Origin: Rhodocyclales bacterium | Lineage (GTDB): Bacteria; Pseudomonadota; Gammaproteobacteria; Burkholderiales; Rhodocyclaceae | Length of the DNA stretch: 64,000 bases | Assembly: GCA_016192435.1 (NCBI GenBank) | Contig: JACPUD010000100.1 | Location: forward strand, 1 to 64,000 | Reading direction: 5' to 3' | Shown: positions 38,322-47,301 of the stretch, in pieces | How the letters are laid out: each line of letters opens with the position of its first letter | How positions within the stretch are numbered: the first letter of the stretch is position 1 | The notes under the pieces: generated by a model | What the model was told of the DNA's origin: nothing | What the model saw: the letters and a program-made list of their open reading frames with translations, nothing else | The model's database searches: none | Made by a program: the position numbers and the translations under genes

Positions 38322-39118
38322 GCGCTTTGCCTGCCGGGACTTCCGCTGCGCAGGCCGGCAAAGTCGGCCCTGACCTGAAATTCCGCGGAAAGCACCGCGT
38401 GATCCGAGATGTTCGACCACGGCGGCCCGGCATGCACCTGCTTGCCGGTTATCTGCAGGCCGCGCTGGTAAATCCGGTCGAGGCGAAACATCGGCAGCGC
38501 CGCCGGGAAGCTGCGCGAAGGCCGGCGGCCGGCCGCAGAGAAGACTTCGACCAGGCCGAGGCGCTCGGCCAGCAGGTCGTCGGCGCGATTGCGCCAGTCG
38601 TTGAAGTCGCCGGCGATCAGCAGCGGTGCCGCGGCCGGCACGACTTCCTCGATGCGGCTTGCCAGCGCATCGAGCTGCAGCCGCCGCGAGCGGGCGAACA
38701 GCGACAGATGCACGCAGACGCAATGCAGCGGCTGCGCCAGCAAGGGAAATTCGACGGCGCAGTGCAGCAGTCCGCGCTTGTCGAAGCGCAGGTGGGTCAC
38801 ATCCTGGTTGTCGCTATGCAGGATGGGAAAGCGCGACAGGATCGCGTTGCCGTGGTGGCCGTGGTCATACGCCACGTTGCTGCCGTAGCAATGGTCGCTC
38901 CAGACGTCCTCGGCGAGGAATTCGTGTTGCGGCTGCGACGGCCAGTCGGTATGCCGCGCGGCGTGCCCGATGTGCAGTCCCTGCACTTCCTGGAGGAACA
39001 CGATGTCGGCCGACAATTCGCGCAGGCGCTCGCGCAGCTCATGCACCATCATGCGGCGATTGAACTGCGAGAAACCCTTGTGGATGTTCCAGGTGGCGAT
39101 GGATAGTGCTTGCGTCAT
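38318..39118 (-). CDS. ybhP: YbhP-like endonuclease/exonuclease/phosphatase-fold protein
   Basis: A 266-residue metal-dependent phosphoesterase. It opens ALSIATWNIHKGFSQFNRR, with the Asn of motif 1, then FLQEVQG (metal-binding Glu), LIAGDFNDWR and the terminal SDHAVLSAEF with catalytic Asp-His. In E. coli ybhP is encoded next to clsB, as here, suggesting a role linked to phospholipids; its substrate is not known. Confidence 0.87.
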   Translation of the reverse strand: MTQALSIATWNIHKGFSQFNRRMMVHELRERLRELSADIVFLQEVQGLHIGHAARHTDWPSQPQHEFLAEDVWSDHCYGSNVAYDHGHHGNAILSRFPILHSDNQDVTHLRFDKRGLLHCAVEFPLLAQPLHCVCVHLSLFARSRRLQLDALASRIEEVVPAAAPLLIAGDFNDWRNRADDLLAERLGLVEVFSAAGRRPSRSFPAALPMFRLDRIYQRGLQITGKQVHAGPPWSNISDHAVLSAEFQVRADFAGLRSGSPGRQSA

Positions 39119-39162
39119 GTGGCAATGCCCTCGGGCGGCGGTTCAGGAATCGACAGGCGGCT

Positions 39163-39505
39163 TCATACGCGAATATGGAAGGCCGCGATGCGGTAGGTGA
39201 GCGGCGGCGTCACCACTTCCCCACCGGTTTTCAACAGGTACTGCGCCAGCGCGATCTTCGCCACCTGCACATCGGGCCAGATGCCGTAGAAGGCGACCAT
39301 CGAGCCGGCGGCGATGCGCCAAGTGTCGCCGAAGATATAGGAAATCGGGAACAACAGCACGGCGGCGGAAAAGCTCACCTCGCCAAGCAGCGGCAGCGTG
39401 ACCTGTGCGCGCCTTGGGCGCGCCGAGCGGCTTGGAACACGGCGGCACGCAGACCAGGGCCGCCATGACCAGGTCGCAATAGCGGCAGCTGCGCTGGGCG
39501 TTCAT
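39163..39505 (-). pseudogene. Decayed queuosine-precursor transporter (YhhQ/VUT family)
   Basis: The start RYCDLVMAALV resembles the YhhQ N-terminus. About 26 codons further the frame shifts by one base near 39398-39405, and the next frame continues QVTLPLLGEVSFSAAVLLF then PISYIFGD, the conserved second region. It then jumps directly to the family's C-terminal YLLKTGGEVVTPPLTYRI. About half the normal length (roughly 220-230 residues) is missing from the middle. So the gene carries a frameshift and a large internal deletion and cannot make a transporter. Comparison is from memory of the family. Confidence 0.7.
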
Positions 39506-39669
39506 CGGCAGGACCTTTCGGGATGGCAGGAGCGAAGTGTACGCCGTCTCGCCAGGGCTGACTTTTGGCGCGCGCTGTCTGGCTCGCGCGGTAAACTGGA
39601 CCATTCGACCGTCGGCGACGCGAAGTGCCGGCGACACTTTCAACCTCGAACACCGGCTTTCCGCAAAAT

Positions 39670-40968
39670 ATGACGATCGCTTCCAATTTCCTTCCCGAGG
39701 TACGCGAACAGTATGAGAATCTTCCCTATCCCCCGCGCGATCCCGAGGATGAAAACAAGCGCCTGATCACCACCTGGCTGGACGACCTGCCGATGATCAA
39801 CCACTATTGCTTCGGCGGCGCACAGTCCTTCGCGGGCGGCTTTCGGGTTCTGGTCGCCGGCGGCGGCACGGGTGACGGAACGATCTACCTCGCCGAGCAA
39901 TTGCGCAATACCGACGCGCAGATAGTGCATCTGGACCTCAGCGAGTCCAGCATCGCAATTGCAAAGCGCCGGGCTGAAATCAGAAAGCTCGACAACATCC
40001 GCTGGCTGCATGACTCCCTGCTATCCCTTCCGCGCCTGGGCCTGGGCGAGTTTGATTACATCAATTGCAGCGGAGTGCTGCACCACCTGGCCGACCCCGA
40101 TGCCGGGCTCGACGCGTTGCTGTCTGTCAGGAAGCCCTCCGGCGCGCTCGGCATCATGGTCTATGGACGCTACGGCAGGACCGGGGTATACCAGATGCAG
40201 TCGCTGCTGCGCCTGATCGCTGGTGACGCCACCGGCATCGGCGCGAGATTGGCCACCGCGAAGGAGGTTCTGAATACCCTGCCTGCCAGCAACTGGTTCA
40301 GCCGCGGCAGGGACTTGTACCACGACCACGTAATGTTCGGCGACGCCGGCATCTACGACCTGCTGCTGCATCCGCAGGATCGCGCCTACACGGTGCCCGA
40401 GCTGTTTGCCTGGTTCGAGGACAGCCACGGCCTGCACCTCGAATTCACCGATGTCGGCCGCGGCCGCTCGTCCTATCTGCCACAGATGGTGCTTGGCCCG
40501 CACCAGCCGCAGTTCCTCTCCGCCGTAGCGGCCAAGCCCCTGCGCGAGCAATACGCCATTGCCGAACTGCTCAGCAGCAAGCTCGACATGCATTCCTTTT
40601 ACGTCACGGCGAACCCGAGTCCCGCTGCGCCGTACGGAGATGCGGCGATGATCCCTTTCTTCTTTCACGAGCCGGTAACCGGCCCGGAAATTTCCTCCAT
40701 CATCCACAAGAACCAGACGCGGCCGCTGGTGATGAATCACTCGCATACCGGCGTCCGCGTTGCGCTCGATCCCGGGAAATACGGCAAATTCGTCATGAAG
40801 TACATCGATGGCAAACGCAGCTTCGGAGAAATTTTTGCCCTGGTCAGAGCCGAGGAAAAATTCAGGAAATCGCCTCCGGGAGATGCGGAACTATTCGCGG
40901 ATTTCAAATCCCTTTACGAATTTTTCAATGCCATCGATCGCCTGCTGCTGAAACGACTGCACCCGTAA
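39670..40968 (+). CDS. SAM-dependent methyltransferase with long C-terminal extension
   Basis: A 432-residue protein. The methyltransferase domain has motif I VLVAGGGTGDGTIYLAEQL (about residue 59), the acidic LDLSESSIAIAKRRA, and motif IV-like FDYINCSGVLHHL. The C-terminal 130 residues are separate and include GKFVMKYIDGKRSFGEIFALV, which recalls PqqD-like or winged-helix modules, though weakly. The N-terminus YENLPYPPRDPEDENKR is like a group of bacterial class I methyltransferases of unknown substrate. It stands alone, convergent with nadA. Confidence 0.78.
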   Translation: MTIASNFLPEVREQYENLPYPPRDPEDENKRLITTWLDDLPMINHYCFGGAQSFAGGFRVLVAGGGTGDGTIYLAEQLRNTDAQIVHLDLSESSIAIAKRRAEIRKLDNIRWLHDSLLSLPRLGLGEFDYINCSGVLHHLADPDAGLDALLSVRKPSGALGIMVYGRYGRTGVYQMQSLLRLIAGDATGIGARLATAKEVLNTLPASNWFSRGRDLYHDHVMFGDAGIYDLLLHPQDRAYTVPELFAWFEDSHGLHLEFTDVGRGRSSYLPQMVLGPHQPQFLSAVAAKPLREQYAIAELLSSKLDMHSFYVTANPSPAAPYGDAAMIPFFFHEPVTGPEISSIIHKNQTRPLVMNHSHTGVRVALDPGKYGKFVMKYIDGKRSFGEIFALVRAEEKFRKSPPGDAELFADFKSLYEFFNAIDRLLLKRLHP

Positions 40969-41018
40969 GCGTCCTCGTCCTCGCGCCAAGGCCGACGCCG
41001 GCGCAAGGCTGGGCGGCC

Positions 41019-42116
41019 TCAGGATACCGCGAGCATGCGTTCCAGCGAAATCTTCGCCAGTTTCGCCTCGTGTTCCGGCACCTTGATCTGGTTCACCACC
41101 TTGCCGTCGACCAGGTTCTCCAGGGTCCACGCCAGGTGCTGCGGATCGATGCGCTGCATGGTCGAGCACATGCAGACGGTGCTGGCCATGAACTGCACGA
41201 TCTTGCCCTCGTGTTTGACTTCCTGTGCCAGGCGCTCGACCAGGTTGAGTTCGGTGCCGACCAGCCAGCGCGTGTTGGGCGGCGCGGCCTTGACCGTCTG
41301 CAAAATGGTTTCGGTGCTGCCGATGTAGTCGGACTGCTTGCAGACCTCGAAGCCGCACTCGGGATGCGAGATAACCAGGCCGTCCGGATACTGGTTGCGG
41401 AACTTGATGATGTCGCGCGGCTGGAACATCTGGTGCACCGAACAGAAGCCGTGCCAGAGGATGATCTTCGCCTTGTCGATCTGCTCGCGGGTGAGGCCGC
41501 CCTGTTCGAGGTCGGGGTTCCAGATCACCATCTCGTCGAGCGGAATGCCCATCTTGTAGCCGGACCATCGGCCGAGGTGCTGGTCGGGGAAGAACAGCAC
41601 CTTCTCGCGCTGCTTGAAGGCCCAGTCGAGGATCTTCGGCGCGTTGCTTGAGGTGCACACGATGCCGCCGTGCTCGCCGCAGAAGGCCTTGAGGTCGGCG
41701 GCGGAATTGATGTAGGTGACCGGCGTCACCTTTTCGTCGGGGTTCAGCACGGCGCCTAGTTCGCGCCAGGCGCGCTCGACCTTGGCCAGGCTGGCCATGT
41801 CGGCCATCGAACAGCCGGCGGCGAGGTCGGGCAGGATGGAAACCTGCTCGGGACGCGAGAGGATGTCGGCGACTTCGGCCATGAAGTGCACGCCGCAGAA
41901 GACGATGTTCTGCGCCTGCGCCTGCGAGGCCAGGCGCGAGAGCTTGAGCGAATCGCCGGTGATGTCGGCGTGGGCATAGACGTCGGCGCGCTGGTAGTGG
42001 TGGCACAGTAGCACGACCGAGTCGCCGAGCTTGGCGCGGGCGGCACGAATGCGTTCGCCGGCGTCCGTATCGGCCAGCGCGTTGAAGCGGTCAAAGGAAA
42101 TGGTGGCGGTTTGCAT
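41019..42116 (-). CDS. nadA: Quinolinate synthase A
   Basis: A 365-residue iron-sulfur enzyme condensing iminoaspartate with dihydroxyacetone phosphate to quinolinate for NAD synthesis. It shows the family signatures LLCHHYQRADVY, VFCGVHFMAEVA, INSAADLKAFCGEHGG and the conserved Cys residues of the [4Fe-4S] cluster (CTSSN region, HPECGFEV, VCMCSTM). Length is normal. A rhodanese gene lies 31 bases upstream on the same strand. Confidence 0.96.
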   Translation of the reverse strand: MQTATISFDRFNALADTDAGERIRAARAKLGDSVVLLCHHYQRADVYAHADITGDSLKLSRLASQAQAQNIVFCGVHFMAEVADILSRPEQVSILPDLAAGCSMADMASLAKVERAWRELGAVLNPDEKVTPVTYINSAADLKAFCGEHGGIVCTSSNAPKILDWAFKQREKVLFFPDQHLGRWSGYKMGIPLDEMVIWNPDLEQGGLTREQIDKAKIILWHGFCSVHQMFQPRDIIKFRNQYPDGLVISHPECGFEVCKQSDYIGSTETILQTVKAAPPNTRWLVGTELNLVERLAQEVKHEGKIVQFMASTVCMCSTMQRIDPQHLAWTLENLVDGKVVNQIKVPEHEAKLAKISLERMLAVS

Positions 42117-42147
42117 GATGTGAATTCGTGAAATTGGACACCGGGAA

Positions 42148-42600
42148 TCACGACTGGTGCCAGGGCAGGCCGCAGGCGCGCCAGCCGCCGCTGCGGTTGC
42201 GCTGGCCGTTGGCATCCTTGTTGCCCTCGAAACCTTCGAGGATGTTGTAGCAATCGGGGAAGCCGGCCGCGGTGGCGGCCTTCGCTGCGGCACTGGAACG
42301 CTGGCCGGAACGGCACAGGAACAGCAGCAGAGATTCGGTCATCACGGAATGCTTGAGGGTCGGGATGAAATGCGGATTGAGCAGGTTGCCCGGGTAGGCC
42401 ATCCATTCGATTTCGATCGCGCCGGGGACCCGGCCAACCCAGTCCCACTCGGCCTTGGTGCGCACGTCGACGAGTCGCGCGCCGGGTGCCAGCTGCAGCA
42501 GCTCATGCGCCTCGCGCGGCGTCAGCGCGCCTTCGTAGGACAGATTCAACTCGCGTGCGCGCGCCTGGGCCAGACTGAGCAGTTCGGTGATGCGTCCCAT
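42148..42600 (-). CDS. Single-domain rhodanese
   Basis: A 150-residue rhodanese-like sulfur transferase with active-site loop CRSGQRSSAAA (Cys near residue 96) and the N-terminal LVDVRTKAEWDWVGRVPGA. The family moves sulfane sulfur; next to nadA it might help Fe-S cluster supply, but that is inference. It is divergent from the CDF gene with 59 bases between. Confidence 0.88.
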   Translation of the reverse strand: MGRITELLSLAQARARELNLSYEGALTPREAHELLQLAPGARLVDVRTKAEWDWVGRVPGAIEIEWMAYPGNLLNPHFIPTLKHSVMTESLLLFLCRSGQRSSAAAKAATAAGFPDCYNILEGFEGNKDANGQRNRSGGWRACGLPWHQS

Positions 42601-42659
42601 GGAAAGACCGGCTGGATGAGCGGGATAGAATGCGAAGGATTCGAGTATAGCTTCCCCTC

Positions 42660-43856
42660 ATGTCCCGCGAAACCCATTCACCGAAGATGGCCGACCTCCC
42701 GCGCACGGGCACGCCGGCGCGCGAGTACACGCGCTTCGCGGAAGGGCAGCGCATCACCCGGGTCAGTGTCTGCGTCAATGTCGTGCTGACTGCCATGCAG
42801 TTGGTGGTGGGGTTCGTCGCGCATTCACAGAGCCTGATTGCCGACGCCATGCACACGCTGTCGGACATCGTCGCCGACGCCTTCGTGTTGTTCGCCAACC
42901 GCAAGGGCGCGGAAGCCGCCGACGCCGAGCATCCCTATGGCCACGGCCGCTTCGAGACGGCGGCCTCGCTGGTGCTGGGCCTGCTGCTGGCCGGCACCGG
43001 CGCCGGCATCCTGATCACGGCGGCGGGCCGGCTGCAGGACATCGGCAGCGCGCCGCCGGTCGGCGTCGCGGCGATGTGGGCGGCGATGTTCACGCTGGCG
43101 GCCAAGGAAGGCCTGTTCCGCTACATGCTGGTCACGGCCGAGCGCCTGCGTTCGCCGATGCTGGTGGCCAATGCCTGGCACGCCCGCGCCGATGCGCTGT
43201 CCTCGCTGGTGGTGGCGGCGGGCATCGCCGGCGCCCTGCTCGGCTTCAACTTTGCCGACGCTGCGGCCGCCATCGTTGTCGGCGCCATGATCGTCCGCGC
43301 CGGACTCAAGTTCGGCTGGGCAGCCATCCGCGAGTTGATCGACACCGGACTCGCGGCGGAAGAAGTGGCAGCGATTCGCAAGACCATCGCCACCACGCCA
43401 GGGGTGCTCGGCATGCATGAACTGCGCACCCGGCGCATGGCGCACCAGGTCCTGGTCGATGCCCATGTCCAGGTCAATCCGCGCATCAGCGTGTCCGAAG
43501 GCCACCGCGTTGCCGAAACGGTGCGGCAGCGCGTGCTGGACAGCCATGCGGAAGTGCTCGACGTATTGGTTCACGTCGACCCCGAAAACGACTTGCTGGG
43601 CAACGCCGCCGTTGCCTTGCCCGACCGCGCCTTCCTGCTCGCCCATCTGCGCGAACTGCTTGGCGCCGATCCGCCCGAGTTCGAGCGGACCATCCTGCAT
43701 TACCTCGGCGCCCGGGTCGAGGCCGAAGTCTTTCTGCTGCCTGGCTTTGCCGATGATGCAGAGGTCGCCGCGATCAGGCAGCGCGTGGCTGCGGCCCTGC
43801 CCGGCGACCCCTGGTTCAGCGCCATTCGCCTCAATCAGAGGGTTGCACCAAATTAG
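42660..43856 (+). CDS. Cation diffusion facilitator (FieF/MamM-like metal transporter)
   Basis: A 398-residue CDF antiporter exporting divalent metal ions such as Zn or Fe. Six helices follow a hydrophilic start. Metal-binding pairs are DAMHTLSD in helix 2 and HARADALSS in helix 5, with HPYGHGRFE after helix 2. The cytoplasmic domain (about 215-300) is the usual CDF C-terminal fold, and there are about 90 extra residues at the end. The 3' end overlaps an NtrC-type site for the next gene. Confidence 0.88.
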   Translation: MSRETHSPKMADLPRTGTPAREYTRFAEGQRITRVSVCVNVVLTAMQLVVGFVAHSQSLIADAMHTLSDIVADAFVLFANRKGAEAADAEHPYGHGRFETAASLVLGLLLAGTGAGILITAAGRLQDIGSAPPVGVAAMWAAMFTLAAKEGLFRYMLVTAERLRSPMLVANAWHARADALSSLVVAAGIAGALLGFNFADAAAAIVVGAMIVRAGLKFGWAAIRELIDTGLAAEEVAAIRKTIATTPGVLGMHELRTRRMAHQVLVDAHVQVNPRISVSEGHRVAETVRQRVLDSHAEVLDVLVHVDPENDLLGNAAVALPDRAFLLAHLRELLGADPPEFERTILHYLGARVEAEVFLLPGFADDAEVAAIRQRVAAALPGDPWFSAIRLNQRVAPN

Positions 43857-43860
43857 TGCG
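43844..43860. promoter_or_regulatory. NtrC-type binding site 1 upstream of glnA
   Basis: TGCACCAAATTAGTGCG is close to the known NtrC enhancer sequence TGCACC-N5-GGTGCA. It overlaps the stop codon of the CDF gene. Confidence 0.7.
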
Positions 43861-43874
43861 GTTTATTGCGGTTA

Positions 43875-43891
43875 TGCATGATCTTGGTGCA
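43875..43891. promoter_or_regulatory. NtrC-type binding site 2 upstream of glnA
   Basis: TGCATGATCTTGGTGCA resembles the glnA enhancer sites of enteric bacteria. Its centre is about 30 bases from that of site 1, three helical turns, as needed for cooperative binding. Confidence 0.72.
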
Positions 43892-43953
43892 TGTATCGAG
43901 GCATCGAGAAGCAAAAAGACTTGTGGCACAATCGCTTCCTTTCCCGGTGCAAA

Positions 43954-43969
43954 TGGCACGCTACCTGCT
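43954..43969 (+). promoter_or_regulatory. Sigma54 promoter of glnA
   Basis: TGGCACGCTACCTGCT has GG and GC 12 bases apart, matching the -24/-12 consensus TGGCACG-N4-TTGC with one mismatch. It lies about 75 bases before the glnA ATG and downstream of both NtrC sites. Confidence 0.75.
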
Positions 43970-44043
43970 ATCTGCGAGCTGCACCGTTATTATTTCGGTA
44001 TCGATTTCACAGCATTTGCCATTTACTCTCAGGAGAGCAGCTC

Positions 44044-45453
44044 ATGACCCCCCAGGACGTACTCAAGTTGGTCGAAGAGAAGGAAGTCCGCTTCGTCGAC
44101 TTCCGCTTCACCGACACGCGCGGCAAGGAACAACACGTTGGTGTGCCGATCTCCGCCTTCGGCATGGAAAAGTTTGAAGACGGCCACGCCTTCGACGGCT
44201 CCTCCGTGGCCGGCTGGAAGGGCATCCAGGCATCGGACATGCAGCTGATGCCCGATGCGTCGACCGCCTACATCGATCCCTTCATGGACGAAACCACGCT
44301 GGTGCTGACCTGCGACGTGGTCGAGCCGGCCGACGGCAAGGGCTATGACCGCGATCCGCGCTCGATCGCCAAGCGCGCCGAGGCCTACCTGAAGTCCTCC
44401 GGCATCGGCGATACGGCCTACTTCGGCCCGGAACCCGAATTCTTCATTTTCGACTCCGTGGAGTGGAAGGTGGACATGTCCGGCGCCTACTGCAAGATTT
44501 TCTCGGAAGAGGCCGCTTGGGCCACCGCCGAGAAGTTCGACGGCGGCAACACCGGCCATCGCCCGACCGTCAAGGGCGGCTATTTCCCGGTGCCCCCGGT
44601 CGACAGCCTGAACGACATCCGCGCCCAGATGTGCCTGGCGCTGGAAGCCTGCGGCGTGCCGGTGGAAGTCCATCACCATGAAGTCGCCACCGCCGGCCAG
44701 TGCGAAATCGGCACCGTGTTCAACACCCTGGTGCGCCGCGCCGACCAGACCCAGATCCTCAAGTACATCGTGCATAACGTCGCCCACAGCTACGGCAAGA
44801 CCGCGACCTTCATGCCCAAGCCGATCGTCGGCGACAACGGCTCCGGCATGCACGTGCACCAGTCGATCTGGAAGGACGGCAAGAACCTGTTCGCCGGCAA
44901 CGGCTACGCCGGCCTGTCCGAGTTCGCGCTGTACTACATCGGCGGCATCATCAAGCATGCGCGCGCGCTGAACGCCATCACCAACCCGCTGACCAACTCC
45001 TACAAGCGCCTGGTTCCCGGCTACGAAGCTCCGGTCAAGCTGGCCTATTCGGCGCGCAATCGCTCCGCCTCGATCCGCGTGCCCTATGTGCATTCCGACA
45101 AGGCGCGCCGCATCGAGACGCGCTTCCCGGATCCGGGTGCCAACCCTTACCTGTGCTTCACCGCGCTGATGATGGCCGGCCTCGACGGCGTGCAGAACAA
45201 GATCCATCCCGGCGACCCGGCCGACAAGAACCTCTACGACCTGCCGCCGGAAGAGGATGCGAAGATCCCGACCGTCTGCTCCAGCCTCGACCAGGCGCTG
45301 GATTACCTCGACAAGGACCGCGAGTTCCTGACCCGCGGCGGGGTGTTCAGCAATGAGATGATCGACGCCTACATCGAGCTGAAGATGGAGGAAGTCCAGC
45401 GTTTCCGCATGACCACGCACCCGGTCGAATTCGACATGTACTACTCGATCTGA
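44044..45453 (+). CDS. glnA: Glutamine synthetase type I
   Basis: A 469-residue type I glutamine synthetase making glutamine from glutamate, ammonia and ATP. Signatures: [57 protein letters not shown] and the adenylylation Tyr in NLYDLPPEE. An AGGAGAGCAGCTC ribosome site precedes the ATG. Controlled by a sigma54 promoter and two NtrC sites just upstream, and ended by a strong terminator. Confidence 0.98.
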   Translation: MTPQDVLKLVEEKEVRFVDFRFTDTRGKEQHVGVPISAFGMEKFEDGHAFDGSSVAGWKGIQASDMQLMPDASTAYIDPFMDETTLVLTCDVVEPADGKGYDRDPRSIAKRAEAYLKSSGIGDTAYFGPEPEFFIFDSVEWKVDMSGAYCKIFSEEAAWATAEKFDGGNTGHRPTVKGGYFPVPPVDSLNDIRAQMCLALEACGVPVEVHHHEVATAGQCEIGTVFNTLVRRADQTQILKYIVHNVAHSYGKTATFMPKPIVGDNGSGMHVHQSIWKDGKNLFAGNGYAGLSEFALYYIGGIIKHARALNAITNPLTNSYKRLVPGYEAPVKLAYSARNRSASIRVPYVHSDKARRIETRFPDPGANPYLCFTALMMAGLDGVQNKIHPGDPADKNLYDLPPEEDAKIPTVCSSLDQALDYLDKDREFLTRGGVFSNEMIDAYIELKMEEVQRFRMTTHPVEFDMYYSI

Positions 45454-45472
45454 GTCCTGCCGCAAGGCACTG

Positions 45473-45504
45473 AAAAAGGACGGGCTTGCCCGTCCTTTTT
45501 TTTT
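45473..45504 (+). terminator. Intrinsic terminator after glnA
   Basis: GGACGGGC-TT-GCCCGTCC followed by nine T residues, with a matching A-run on the left side. A textbook rho-independent terminator. Confidence 0.95.
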
Positions 45505-45649
45505 CGCCGGCGCGCGCAGCGCACTCCCCGGCGGGCAAGGCCCCGCGCAGCATGCGCGGACGGCATTCCCCGGGCGCGACATGTCCGCGGCAGGAGCACC
45601 GCGAATGGTGTTGTGGCGATGTTTTCGCCGTTGACATACACTGGACGGC

Positions 45650-46087
45650 ATGAAGATGTTCCTGCTGCCTCTGTCGCTGCTGCTGGCCTTGCCAGTTGCA
45701 GCCAACACGCTCTACAAATGTACGGACGAGTCGGGTGCGGTGCTGCTGACCAACCAGAAGACCACCCGCAAGGGGTGCACCGTGCTTTCCTACCAGTCGC
45801 CGCCCCCGCCCCCCGGCGGCGTGGTCAGGCAACGCCCCGCGGCGGCGCCCACGCCAGGCGATTTCCCGCGCGTTTCAAGCAATGAACAGAGGGTTCGCGA
45901 CGGCGATCGCCGCGCGATTCTGGACCGGGAACTGGCCATAGAACTGCAGAACGCCGAGAAAGCCAGAAAAGCCCTGCAGGATGCCGCTAACCAGCCGGCG
46001 GACAAGTTGCAGCCGCTGCGCGATACCCTGGCGCTGCATGAGCGCAACGTCGAGTCGCTCAAGAAAGAACTCGGCAACCTGCGCTGA
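45650..46087 (+). CDS. DUF4124-domain exported protein
   Basis: A 145-residue protein with signal peptide (MKMFLLPLSLLLALPVAA) and a DUF4124 start, NTLYKCTDESGAVLLTNQ, followed by a Pro-rich stretch and a helical, charged C-terminus suggesting a coiled coil. Function unknown. A gene of this kind between glnA and the ntrB gene is common in betaproteobacteria. Confidence 0.8.
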   Translation: MKMFLLPLSLLLALPVAANTLYKCTDESGAVLLTNQKTTRKGCTVLSYQSPPPPPGGVVRQRPAAAPTPGDFPRVSSNEQRVRDGDRRAILDRELAIELQNAEKARKALQDAANQPADKLQPLRDTLALHERNVESLKKELGNLR

Positions 46088-46143
46088 TTCGCGGCGCAGA
46101 TGAAATCCGCTGGCTGGTGTGCTTCTTGCGAGAATCGCCGGTG

Positions 46144-47217
46144 ATGAACGCTAGCCCAACCTTTCATGCCTTCAGCGGGCTCGACCTGCTGTCTTCCGCC
46201 GTGGTGCTGGTCGATGCCAAACTGATCATTCGCCACGTCAATCCGGCGGCGGAGAATCTGTTCGCCGTCAGTTCGCGCCAGTTGCTCGGCCATCCCCTGC
46301 AGCGCCTGGTCGGCGATCCGCCCGAACTTTCGGCCGCGCTCGACAATGCGCTGAAGAACAACTGGAGCTACACCGGCCACAACATCCTGATCAAGCCGAC
46401 GCCGGAAACGCAACTGCATGTCGATTGCACGGTGACGCCGGTGGAAAGCGGCAGTGCCCGCCTGCTGCTCGAAGTGCGGCCGATCGACCAGCAGCTCAAG
46501 GCCGCGCGCGAGGAACAGCTGGCGCAGCAGCAGCAGGCCAACCGGGAACTGGTGCGCAACCTGGCGCACGAAATCAAGAATCCGCTCGGCGGCATTCGCG
46601 GTTCGGCGCAGTTGTTGGAACGCGAGCTGGCCAGCGAACCGCTCAAGGAGTACACCCAGGTCATCATCGACGAGGCCGACCGCCTGCAGGACCTGATGCA
46701 GCGCCTGCTCTCCTCGCACCGCGTGATGCAGCCGGCGCAGGTGAATATCCACGAGATCCTCGAACGCGTGCGGCGCCTGATCCATGCCGAATATCATGAC
46801 GTCGCGGTGCGGCGCGACTATGACACTTCGCTGCCCGAGATCACCGGCGACCGCGAACAACTGATCCAGGCCATCCTGAACATTTCGCGCAACGCGGCGC
46901 AGGCGATGCAGGGCAAGGGCGAGATCGTTTTCCGTACCCGGGCGGCGCGACAGGTCACGCTGGCCAAGAAGCACTACCAGCTGGCACTCGAATTGCAGGT
47001 GATCGACAATGGACCCGGCATCGCCGAAGACATACGCGACAAGATCTTTTATCCGCTGGTGTCGGGCCGCGAGAACGGCAGCGGCCTCGGTCTTACCATC
47101 TCCCAGAGCTTCGTCCAGCAACACGGCGGCACCATTGAAGTCGCTTCGCGCCCCGGCCGCACCTGCTTTTCGCTGATGCTGCCGGTGACGCGAAAACGCA
47201 GTTTCAGCGAAGACTAA
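46144..47217 (+). CDS. glnL: Nitrogen regulation histidine kinase NtrB
   Basis: A 357-residue cytoplasmic kinase. A PAS domain (about 10-115) is followed by the phospho-acceptor RNLAHEIKNPLGGIRGSAQLLE and a HATPase domain with LNISRNAAQAM, IDNGPGI and GSGLGLTIS. It phosphorylates NtrC when nitrogen is short and dephosphorylates it with PII. A GTG codon sits just before the chosen ATG. A small hairpin follows its stop. Confidence 0.95.
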   Translation: MNASPTFHAFSGLDLLSSAVVLVDAKLIIRHVNPAAENLFAVSSRQLLGHPLQRLVGDPPELSAALDNALKNNWSYTGHNILIKPTPETQLHVDCTVTPVESGSARLLLEVRPIDQQLKAAREEQLAQQQQANRELVRNLAHEIKNPLGGIRGSAQLLERELASEPLKEYTQVIIDEADRLQDLMQRLLSSHRVMQPAQVNIHEILERVRRLIHAEYHDVAVRRDYDTSLPEITGDREQLIQAILNISRNAAQAMQGKGEIVFRTRAARQVTLAKKHYQLALELQVIDNGPGIAEDIRDKIFYPLVSGRENGSGLGLTISQSFVQQHGGTIEVASRPGRTCFSLMLPVTRKRSFSED

Positions 47218-47218
47218 T

Positions 47219-47234
47219 GCCTGCGAATGCAGGC
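47219..47234 (+). terminator. Small hairpin after glnL
   Basis: GCCTGC-GAAT-GCAGGC begins one base after the glnL stop. No T-run, so it probably tunes or protects mRNA and does not end it. Confidence 0.4.
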
Positions 47235-47301
47235 GTTATGTCGGAGTTAAAGAAGAAGGAAGACTGATGAACAGGCTTTTCGCATCGCTGGGTTTTGCCC
47301 C

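Noticed and set aside
43924-43939. Second sigma54-like sequence beginning TGGCACA upstream of glnA
   Set aside because: The bases 12 further on are TC and not GC, so the -12 element is missing; the site at 43954 fits better.
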